Shown here: in pieces, positions 1 to 5,918 of the stretch
Layout: each line of letters starts with the position of its first letter
How positions within the stretch are numbered: the stretch's first letter is position 1
Source: Thermoprotei archaeon
Lineage (GTDB): Archaea > Thermoproteota > Thermoprotei > QMSL01 > B3-G16
Direction of reading: 5' to 3'
Assembly: GCA_003649665.1 (NCBI GenBank)
Contig: QMSL01000006.1
Location: 1 to 18,129, forward strand
DNA: 18,129 nt
Made by a program: the position numbers and the translations under genes
The notes under the pieces: generated by a model
The model's input: the letters and a program-made list of their open reading frames with translations, nothing else
Told to the model about the DNA's origin: nothing
The model's database searches: none

Positions 1-744
1 CTTCCATACGTTTACGTAACTGGGCTGTTCATATTGAGAGAACTTAGCGATTTAGTAACACTTCCATTAAGGAACATAAGATATGAGATAGATACCGTAG
101 TCCGAATGAACCCTAGCAATTACGTAAAGAAAAGGAAAAGGGTCTTTATTAGTAAGGACGCATTCCTAGAACCACATGTAATTATAGATGATACCATGGG
201 TCCTGTATTAATTGATGGTGGAGTCTACATCGAATCGGGAAGTGTATTAAAGGGGCCTTGTATAATATCTAAGGGAGCGTATGTACGCAGAAGTATGGTG
301 ACCAATAGCATAATAGGGCCTTTCTCCACCATATCTGGAGTCGTAAAGCATTCCGTTATCTCAAATAATGTGTTCATAGGAGGATTTTCGTTCATCAGCT
401 GTTCTTATGTCGGGTCATATTCGATAATAGGTCATAAAACCATAGTACTCAGCAAAAGTAAGGCATTTAGGGTATCTTTAAGCTCCAATGAGAACACTTT
501 CGTTAAACCTACTGGTGCTATAGTCTCTCCCTTCGCTATTGTGAGTTCTGGATCCATAATATACCCTAATACAGTAGTGCCTCCGTTATCGAAGATAGCG
601 TTTACGCCATTCGGGAAGGAGAGTGATATTCGCGGAACTAAGTTGCTAAATGATATAAGGAAAAACCTTAGTAGGATATCATCTATAATAGTGTCGCTTA
701 AGGAACTGAGAAAAGCATTAGATAGAAAAACTTCCATACCTTAA
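1..744 (+). CDS. GlmU-like sugar-1-phosphate nucleotidyltransferase, C-terminal left-handed beta-helix part (5' partial)
   Basis: The frame is open from base 1 with no stop, so the TTG at 34 is probably internal and the true start lies outside the window. From about residue 50 the protein is built of isoleucine/valine-rich hexapeptide turns (for example GPVLIDGGVYIESGSVLKGP, then SVISNNVFIGG), the signature of a left-handed beta-helix. The order of turns, with GPFSTISGVVKHSVI followed by a short insert and a P-x-GAIV segment, follows the acyltransferase half of archaeal GlmU-like enzymes. These make UDP-GlcNAc or related NDP-sugars, and the missing N-terminus would carry the nucleotidyltransferase. 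The usual A-N-L-R-F-D acceptor loop is not recognisable here (I read VLSKSKAF instead), so acyltransferase activity is uncertain. A roughly 45-residue basic helical tail closes the protein. Family is well supported; exact substrate is unknown. Confidence 0.75.
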   Translation, partial: LPYVYVTGLFILRELSDLVTLPLRNIRYEIDTVVRMNPSNYVKKRKRVFISKDAFLEPHVIIDDTMGPVLIDGGVYIESGSVLKGPCIISKGAYVRRSMVTNSIIGPFSTISGVVKHSVISNNVFIGGFSFISCSYVGSYSIIGHKTIVLSKSKAFRVSLSSNENTFVKPTGAIVSPFAIVSSGSIIYPNTVVPPLSKIAFTPFGKESDIRGTKLLNDIRKNLSRISSIIVSLKELRKALDRKTSIP

Positions 745-811
745 CGTTAGACATCTTGACTTATTGTCACGATGATGTTTAATAAAACTAATATATATGC
801 ATTAAAAGCAA

Positions 812-875
812 CCGAAAAGTTTAAATAGTAGCAATACCTTCTATTGATGCAACGGGCAGATTTAAAGGAGGTGAT
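812..875 (+). promoter_or_regulatory. Promoter and Shine-Dalgarno of tfb
   Basis: A textbook archaeal promoter: BRE-like ccgaaaa at 812-818 runs directly into the TATA box tttaaata at 820-827, which predicts transcription starting near 850. The leader of about 32 nt carries aaaggaggtgat (864-875), an unusually long match to the 16S anti-SD, ahead of the ATG at 882. It is the strongest promoter/SD combination in the window. The rest of the 745-881 gap is AT-rich and holds nothing else I can name. Confidence 0.75.
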
Positions 876-881
876 ATTTTC

Positions 882-1841
882 ATGTCCGAGAAGATTAATC
901 ATGATTACGAGGAATCACCTAAGAGAGTAGTTACGTTATCCATTAGATGTCCGGTCTGTGGTGGTAATGAATTCATTCAGAGTTATGAGAGAGGAGAGAT
1001 AGCTTGTGCTAATTGTGGTCTTGTCTTAGATGAGAAGATTATTGATCTCGGGCCTGAGTGGAGAGCATTTACGCCAGAGGAGAAAATGAAGCGAAGTAGG
1101 GTAGGTGCACCATTAACAAGAACTACTCCTGATAGCTTAGTTACAGTTATTGACTGGCGTGGTAAGGATGCGCTTGGTAGAGATCTCGATTATAAGAGAA
1201 GACTAGAGATGTTAAGACTACGAAAGTGGCAAATGCGAAGTAAAGTACAAACATCCATTGAAAGGAACTTACAGCAAGCCAGTATTGAGCTTGAAAGGAT
1301 TTCCTCACAACTAGGCCTTCCTAAAAGCGTAAAGGAGCGAGCAATGGAGATTTATAGGAAGGCTGTTGAGCAAGGCTTAGTCCGTGGTCGTAGTATAGAA
1401 TCAGTAATGGCAGCAGCGATATATGCTGCATGCCGAGAACTAAGAGTTCCCAGAACTCTAGATGAAATAGCAAAGTACACTAAGGGTGGAAGAAAGGAAG
1501 TTGCACGATGCTATAGGCTTCTATTAAGGGAGGGTACAGCTAAGGTTCCCCTCGCTAATCCTATTGACTTCGTTCCTAGGATTGCTGAGGCATTAAAGCT
1601 TAGTGGTTCTGTAGTGAGGAGGGCAATAATGATACTTCAGGAGGCTAGGAAGAAGGGAATAACTGCAGGTAAGGATCCAGCAGGCCTAGCCGCCGCCGCA
1701 ATATACATAGCATCACTCCTAGAGGGAGACATAAGGACTCAAAAGGAAGTAGCACAAGCCGCTCAGGTAACTGAGGTAACCGTTCGCAATAGATACAAAG
1801 AATTGGCAAAGGAGCTTAAAATAAAAATACCACTTCGTTAA
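882..1841 (+). CDS. tfb: Transcription initiation factor B (TFB, archaeal TFIIB)
   Basis: TFB bridges TBP at the TATA box and RNA polymerase, and sets the start site. The protein has 319 residues, the usual TFB length. An N-terminal zinc ribbon uses C23, C26, C42 and C45 (CPVC and CANC). The B-reader/linker follows at about 55-115 with the typical GPEWRAF and GAPLT segments. Two cyclin repeats follow, at about 122-212 and 220-312. Each carries the family signature (GRSIESVMAAAIYAACR at 169-185 and KDPAGLAAAAIYIAS at 264-278), and the second ends in the BRE-reading helix region TEVTVRNRYKEL. The ATG at 882 is fixed by a perfect SD. nadM starts 12 nt after the stop, so the two are probably co-transcribed. 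No truncation or missing zinc ligand. Confidence 0.97.
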   Translation: MSEKINHDYEESPKRVVTLSIRCPVCGGNEFIQSYERGEIACANCGLVLDEKIIDLGPEWRAFTPEEKMKRSRVGAPLTRTTPDSLVTVIDWRGKDALGRDLDYKRRLEMLRLRKWQMRSKVQTSIERNLQQASIELERISSQLGLPKSVKERAMEIYRKAVEQGLVRGRSIESVMAAAIYAACRELRVPRTLDEIAKYTKGGRKEVARCYRLLLREGTAKVPLANPIDFVPRIAEALKLSGSVVRRAIMILQEARKKGITAGKDPAGLAAAAIYIASLLEGDIRTQKEVAQAAQVTEVTVRNRYKELAKELKIKIPLR

Positions 1842-1853
1842 AGAGTTTTACTC

Positions 1854-2381
1854 GTGCGTGGCCTTTACATAGGAAGATTTCAGCCCTTCCATTACGGCCA
1901 CCTAATGGCTATAAAATGGATTCTTAATCATGTCGATGAGCTTATAATAGCCATAGGTAGCGCTCAATATTCACATACTTTACGTAATCCATTTACGGTA
2001 GGCGAACGCATGGAGATGATATGGAGGACTTTAAAGGCAGAAGGCTTGCTAAGTAAATGTATAATAAGCGTAGTCCCTGATACTAATTCATGCCATTCCA
2101 TATGGGTAGCTGTTGTCAAACAATATTGTCCAAGATTTGATGTTGTTTTCACAAATGATCCATTATCCTATAGGCTTTTCAATGAGGCAGGAATTGACGT
2201 ACGTAGAATACCATTCTTTAAGAGAGAGGTATATAATGCAACTAGAATACGTGAGCTCATGATAAGAGGAGAAGAAAAATGGAGAAGTTACGTACCTAAA
2301 GAGGTTTCAAAATTTATTGACGAGATTCATGGCGTTGAGCGGCTTCGTTTCCTTGCAACATCTCACGATCGAGCTCAATGA
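1854..2381 (+). CDS. nadM: Nicotinamide-nucleotide adenylyltransferase, archaeal NadM type
   Basis: The enzyme joins NMN (or nicotinate mononucleotide) and ATP to give NAD (or its deamido form), a cytoplasmic step of NAD synthesis. The 175-residue length fits archaeal NadM. The nucleotidylyl-transferase signature GRFQPFHYGH is at residues 7-16, with H13 and H16 as the ATP-phosphate contacts. The second conserved segment, normally ISSTxIR, reads YNATRIREL at 127-135. The start is GTG with no clear SD, 12 nt behind tfb, so translation probably depends on read-through or coupling from tfb. The last 22 or so codons overlap the antisense zinc-ribbon gene by 68 nt. The C-terminal FIDEIHGVERLR looks native, so the overlap is real and not a read-through artefact. 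Confidence 0.95.
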   Translation: MRGLYIGRFQPFHYGHLMAIKWILNHVDELIIAIGSAQYSHTLRNPFTVGERMEMIWRTLKAEGLLSKCIISVVPDTNSCHSIWVAVVKQYCPRFDVVFTNDPLSYRLFNEAGIDVRRIPFFKREVYNATRIRELMIRGEEKWRSYVPKEVSKFIDEIHGVERLRFLATSHDRAQ

Positions 2382-2550
2382 TAAGATACCCTCTATATCC
2401 GCATTTATTGCAGATATAAATCACTGGCATTACTCCTGTGATTACCTTTTTAACGTCGGTACTCAAACATCGTGGACATGCTATTACCTTCTCACTCCTT
2501 TTTACAGTGAGACACCTGAGAAGAACAATCATGTTCTTTAACGTTCTCAT
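2314..2550 (-). CDS. Small zinc-ribbon protein, translationally linked to aIF1
   Basis: A 78-residue protein with a single zinc ribbon: CPRC (C25, C28) and CNKCGYRG (C47, C50), spaced by 18 residues, a fold shared with small archaeal RNA/polymerase-associated zinc proteins. The ATG lies 3 nt after the aIF1 stop, and its SD (gaggag) is formed by the last two sense codons of aIF1, so the pair should be translationally coupled. M7 is an alternative start. The C-terminal tail after about residue 57 is charged and encoded in the 68-nt overlap with nadM on the other strand. Function is not known to me. The pairing with an initiation factor hints at a translation role, but that is inference. Confidence 0.8.
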   Translation of the reverse strand: MRTLKNMIVLLRCLTVKRSEKVIACPRCLSTDVKKVITGVMPVIYICNKCGYRGYLIIELDREMLQGNEAAQRHESRQ

Positions 2551-2553
2551 TCC

Positions 2554-2871
2554 TTACTCCTCTATGAATATTTGATCCTCTGAAAATCCAAGTTCTTTAA
2601 CTAATAGCTCCTTTACGCGTGCTCTATGATCTCCTTGCAACTCAATGCGACCATTCTTTACAGTACCACCACAAGCTAGTTTACCTTTAAGAATTTTTGC
2701 TATCTTCTTTAGGTTTATCTCCTTGTCGTCTATCCCCTCTATTATAGTTACCTCTCTACCAAATCTACGCTTCTCAACTCTTACCCTTATCTGTTGCTGT
2801 TCCTTGGCCATCTCTTCGAATTCGAAGATCTCAGATGGCAGTCCTCGTATTGGAACTATCTCGCCTTCCAT
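2554..2871 (-). CDS. Translation initiation factor aIF1 (SUI1 family)
   Basis: aIF1 binds the small ribosomal subunit and monitors start-codon selection. At 105 residues it matches archaeal aIF1. The SUI1 core runs from about residue 26 to 104: the basic VRVEKRRFGREVTII strand, the long helix INLKKIAKILKGKLACG, and the conserved CGGTVKNGRIELQGDHR loop at 67-83, followed by the terminal helix VKELLVKELGF. The ATG at 2871 has an SD-like gggagat just upstream, and a TATA box at 2911-2918 would give a leader of about 17 nt. It heads a two-gene operon with the zinc-ribbon gene. Confidence 0.95.
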   Translation of the reverse strand: MEGEIVPIRGLPSEIFEFEEMAKEQQQIRVRVEKRRFGREVTIIEGIDDKEINLKKIAKILKGKLACGGTVKNGRIELQGDHRARVKELLVKELGFSEDQIFIEE

Positions 2872-2910
2872 TATCTCCCATCAAACCTCATTTTCTCATA
2901 ATATTGTATA

Positions 2911-2920
2911 GTATTTAAGT
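2911..2920 (-). promoter_or_regulatory. TATA box of the aIF1 operon
   Basis: Read on the minus strand this is acttaaatac, an archaeal TATA element centred about 43 bp before the aIF1 ATG. It predicts a short leader holding the gggagat SD. The divergent gap to rpoP is 207 bp. Its middle part (2930-3020) shows no other element I can support. Confidence 0.5.
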
Positions 2921-3030
2921 CTAACTTCTTACAAATAGCCCTACCTAACCATGCTCAGCTAATGTTCTCATCACTTCCTGTATAACGTGTAATAATGCGA
3001 ATTGAGATGAATAGAACACGTGGAATAAAA

Positions 3031-3038
3031 TTAATATA
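3031..3038 (+). promoter_or_regulatory. TATA box of rpoP
   Basis: ttaatata in an AT-rich run, centred about 45 bp before the rpoP ATG. A start about 26 bp downstream would fall near 3060, inside the inverted repeat at 3050-3066, and leave a leader of about 19 nt containing the SD gggaggat. Confidence 0.5.
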
Positions 3039-3049
3039 TGATGTGTGAT

Positions 3050-3066
3050 CCTATCCGTAGGATAGG
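3050..3066. repeat. Perfect inverted repeat at the rpoP start site and SD
   Basis: cctatccgtaggatagg is a perfect 7-bp inverted repeat with a 3-nt spacer. Its right arm runs into the SD (ggggagga, 3065-3071), and its centre coincides with the transcription start predicted from the TATA box. As DNA it could be an operator. As RNA, if transcription starts upstream of it, it could form a short hairpin next to the SD. Which of these applies cannot be told from sequence. Confidence 0.5.
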
Positions 3067-3078
3067 GGAGGATAAATC

Positions 3079-3225
3079 ATGGTAACTTATGTATGTGGTA
3101 GATGTGGGAATAAGTTTACACGCGAGGAACTTGAACTAATACCAAGCATAATGTGTCCTTATTGTGGATATAGGATAATATTTAAATCACGTCCTCAAGT
3201 GGCTAAGCGCGTAAAGGCAGAGTAG
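3079..3225 (+). CDS. rpoP: DNA-directed RNA polymerase subunit P (Rpo12)
   Basis: A 48-residue zinc-ribbon protein matching the archaeal/eukaryotic RPB12-like subunit, which sits in the RpoD-RpoL-RpoN-RpoP assembly platform of RNA polymerase. The zinc ligands are C6, C9, C26 and C29 in YVCGRCGNKF and CPYCGYRI. The end, SRPQVAKRVKAE, corresponds to the conserved basic R-P-x-x-x-K-R-V-x-A tail of this subunit. The ATG at 3079 follows the SD gggaggat by 6 nt. The gene is complete and stops 15 bp before the end of the convergent ureohydrolase gene. Confidence 0.95.
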   Translation: MVTYVCGRCGNKFTREELELIPSIMCPYCGYRIIFKSRPQVAKRVKAE

Positions 3226-3240
3226 TGGAACTTCCTTAAA

Positions 3241-4125
3241 TTAATCCTGAGCACTCCTACTATGTATCCCTATTACATCACAGAGGAGTCTGGTAACCAC
3301 ATGCCCAGTTGCCTCATTTAAATCTAAGAGGGGATTATATTCAACTATATCAATTCCTACGACGTTTCCTCTTTCAATTATCTTTTGAATGCTATCTATT
3401 AACTCAATATACGTGAGACCTCCAGGCTCGGGATGACTTACCGCACATGCTAATGATGGATCTAGTACATCGACATCTATGCTTACATAGACGTTCCTTC
3501 CCTTCATCCTATTGAGGATCATGTCAAAACGCTCATTTAATTCATCTCTGTAGACAATGTCTACTTGACATTGCTTTATCTCTCTAAGCTCGTCTTCGTT
3601 AAACGCGCGTACTCCTACTATGTATAAATGTTTCTCGCCTAGGATATCGTACGCTCTTCTTAGTGCTGTCGCGTATGTTACCCTTGATCCAGGAGGCCAT
3701 TCTGGGAAGAAATCCATATGCGCATCGAATGCCACGACTATTAGATCGGAATACTTCATCTTAAGACTTTGAAGGATGGGGAGAACAGCCGTATGTTCCC
3801 CTCCTATGACTACAGGGATCTTATTATCTTCAACAACACTCTTTACTGCATTTCTTAAAGAGCCCATCGTCTTACCAATGTCATCATAGTAAACTCGTAT
3901 ATCGCCTAAATCGTGTATTTTTACAGAATCTATATTTATGCTAGAGAAACAACTTATCTGCTCTATGATAGTAGAGATCCTTCTTATATACGTGGGTGCT
4001 AGCTTACTACCTGGTCTGTAATCTGTAGTTCCATCAAACGGGAACCCTATTATTACATAACGTGCCTCATAATATTCATTATTAAATCCTCTAAAGGGTA
4101 TTACGGGAGGTATTATGCTGTCCAT
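3241..4125 (-). CDS. Ureohydrolase of the arginase/agmatinase family, with altered active-site loops
   Basis: Family members hydrolyse guanidino compounds (agmatine, arginine or relatives) to urea and an amine at a Mn2+ pair; in archaea this usually serves polyamine synthesis. At 294 residues it is full length. The metal ligands are intact: H111 (GGEHT), D134, H136 and D138 (FDAHMDFF), D217 and D219 (SIDVDVLDP); E262 in DIVEYNP is also kept. Two loops differ from the family. The SHA/HGT-type loop that supplies the catalytic His of arginase (rat His141) reads VTYATALRR, giving Tyr151. The GTGTPEPGG loop reads AVSHPEPGG, bringing in His231. The fold and metal site are certain; the name agmatinase is not. 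The ATG has the SD aggagga. It lies 66 bp behind the repeat protein and may be its operon partner. Confidence 0.85.
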   Translation of the reverse strand: MDSIIPPVIPFRGFNNEYYEARYVIIGFPFDGTTDYRPGSKLAPTYIRRISTIIEQISCFSSINIDSVKIHDLGDIRVYYDDIGKTMGSLRNAVKSVVEDNKIPVVIGGEHTAVLPILQSLKMKYSDLIVVAFDAHMDFFPEWPPGSRVTYATALRRAYDILGEKHLYIVGVRAFNEDELREIKQCQVDIVYRDELNERFDMILNRMKGRNVYVSIDVDVLDPSLACAVSHPEPGGLTYIELIDSIQKIIERGNVVGIDIVEYNPLLDLNEATGHVVTRLLCDVIGIHSRSAQD

Positions 4126-4191
4126 CTTTTACTTCCTCCTATTTAAGTATCATAGTAAACTAACCTAGATCCGTGGGATATTATCAAGATA

Positions 4192-5835
4192 TTAACCTTT
4201 CGTTACCTTAAGCACTTTACTCCTTATCATAATAAGGAGTATCGATATCGCTGTTATTGTTAGGGCTATGGATACGTTTATCATCTTTCTTTGATGAATT
4301 CTCTCGTTGACTTCTACTAATAGCTGAATGTCCTTTGTAACTTCTAAGTCCTTCGTAAATACCTGCTCACCCCTTAAGTATAATATTATTTTGTAGTTAC
4401 CTACTTTAAGGCTATCAATAACGACTTTACCATGTTCATCTGTTATCCCCTGAAACATTACTGTTCCTTCACGAACTAATGTTACGTTAACTCCCTTTAT
4501 GGGATTGCCTTGGGTATTAACAACTATAACACTTAAAGTAACGCGTTTAGGCAGTATTCTCAATGTAGTATTGCTCTTTACCGTAACTTGGTATACCTCA
4601 TCTACATCGTCCATATTTACTACGAATAAGTACCTACCGGGATAGAGATCTACCTTACTGAAGTCTGTTAGCAACATGGTACGGTTTTCTATGACGTCAA
4701 CCAAAATTATGTTACGTATTCGTATATCCCCCGAGGTCTGAATTGATAGACGATATATAGGGCATGTTATGTTTAATTGTGAAATTCCTTTGGTTATCTC
4801 TGCCTCCTTATCGTAGAATACTACATCGCCTCTATATGCTACTATTCTGTAAACCCCTAACGGGAGATTTGATACAGTGGTCTCTACAACATGAGGAACG
4901 CTAAGTTTAACGTTTAGTCCCTTGGTACCTATTATATCGATACGGGAGCAGTACACCTCTTTCCCATTAACATCCTTTACTTTGAGGCGAATATCAGTTA
5001 CATTACAACACACTATTAGGCTTACCTCTGGCCTATTTACGATGATATCCTTAGTATATACTGTGACGTTCCTTACCATTACTGCAATTTCATACTCACC
5101 CAGAGGTAAGTCCTCAAGGACGGCAGTTCCTCCTGAGCTTATGTTCTTAATTAACACTGTTCTATTTCCTTTGACGACCTTTACTAAACCACTTGAGAGA
5201 GGTCTTCCCCTTATATTTTCACATACCATTACAACATCGCTTAGGTTAAGAGTTAGGGCTGCTGAGTTCGTGGCTGTCGCATTTACTTGTACTGAGATTT
5301 CAGAGATCTTCATTCCGTGAACATATACTCTAATGATGTAGCTACCCACGGGAATATCCTTTAACTCTACCTCTCCTTTTCTTATTTCATCAGAAAGCGT
5401 AAAGTTAGTGCCTCTTAAAGCAAGTTCTAATGTGCCATTCTTTACGGGTTCTCCTCTTAAATCATAGAATTTTAGGATAGCATCAGTAACGTTGATGCGG
5501 GCTTCTAATGTAGTATCATTATAGAATTCCATTGGAGCTCTATATACCTCCACGCCTTTGTAGAATATACTCAATTCGTAATCCCCTGGAGGTAAATCCA
5601 TGACGTATTCTTCGTTAAGAGATTCATTTACTTCCTTCACTAATTCCTCTGTAAGATTTACAGTTCTCAAGACTCTGATTGTTATATCCTTGGTAAGGGT
5701 TCTGTTAGTTAAGGTAATTACCTTTATCCTAAGCCTATACTGTTGAGCTATAACATAGGTTACCGTGAATATCATCGCTATGGTTAAAGCCAATAGTAGG
5801 AACGCTGATAGCGAATATAGCTTCTTTGTCTCCAT
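4192..5835 (-). CDS. Membrane-anchored surface protein with six beta-sandwich repeats
   Basis: The 547-residue protein has an N-terminal hydrophobic segment (about 8-30, possible signal peptide ending VIA-QQ), a long extracellular region, and a C-terminal membrane anchor (about 519-537) followed by a basic stop-transfer end. The outer part is six repeats of roughly 75-90 residues. Each ends in a version of D-L-P-x-G-x-Y-x-I plus a strand pair with G-x-x-V-Y/F-x-K (at about 80, 160, 242, 323, 396 and 475). This ending is typical of carboxypeptidase-regulatory-like/CNA-B/PEGA beta-sandwiches. The last repeat is the most canonical (GNPIKGVNVTLV, then DEHGKVVIDSL). Nearly twenty N-x-S/T sequons suggest heavy N-glycosylation. 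I infer a cell-surface stalk or S-layer-associated role. No enzyme domain is visible. Confidence 0.75.
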   Translation of the reverse strand: METKKLYSLSAFLLLALTIAMIFTVTYVIAQQYRLRIKVITLTNRTLTKDITIRVLRTVNLTEELVKEVNESLNEEYVMDLPPGDYELSIFYKGVEVYRAPMEFYNDTTLEARINVTDAILKFYDLRGEPVKNGTLELALRGTNFTLSDEIRKGEVELKDIPVGSYIIRVYVHGMKISEISVQVNATATNSAALTLNLSDVVMVCENIRGRPLSSGLVKVVKGNRTVLIKNISSGGTAVLEDLPLGEYEIAVMVRNVTVYTKDIIVNRPEVSLIVCCNVTDIRLKVKDVNGKEVYCSRIDIIGTKGLNVKLSVPHVVETTVSNLPLGVYRIVAYRGDVVFYDKEAEITKGISQLNITCPIYRLSIQTSGDIRIRNIILVDVIENRTMLLTDFSKVDLYPGRYLFVVNMDDVDEVYQVTVKSNTTLRILPKRVTLSVIVVNTQGNPIKGVNVTLVREGTVMFQGITDEHGKVVIDSLKVGNYKIILYLRGEQVFTKDLEVTKDIQLLVEVNERIHQRKMINVSIALTITAISILLIMIRSKVLKVTKG

Positions 5836-5868
5836 TCTCTAACACCAGTTCTTATAACTCAATAAAGC

Positions 5869-5880
5869 AAATATATTTTA
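5869..5880. promoter_or_regulatory. AT-rich TATA block between the repeat protein and glyS
   Basis: The 83-bp divergent gap has a single clear TATA-like block, aaatatatttta, centred about 40 bp from the minus-strand ATG (5835) and about 44 bp from the plus-strand ATG (5919). Both directions would get short leaders of 14-18 nt. On the plus side the leader contains an SD-like agaggga at 5906-5912. Confidence 0.45.
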
Positions 5881-5918
5881 AGATAGTGTGATCTCTCTCA
5901 TTATAAGAGGGACTACAA

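Noticed and set aside
787..806. Palindrome-like AT sequence ahead of the tfb promoter
   Set aside because: The arms match only at their outer four bases (taat/atta); such matches are expected by chance in this composition.
2317..2911. Plus-strand frames opposite the aIF1 and zinc-ribbon genes
   Set aside because: They mirror two genes with strong family motifs and carry none of their own.
2951..2974. Possible C/D-box sRNA on the minus strand (gtgatga, 9 nt, ctga)
   Set aside because: No C' box, terminal D box or closing stem follows at the expected spacing, so the match is no better than chance in AT-rich DNA.
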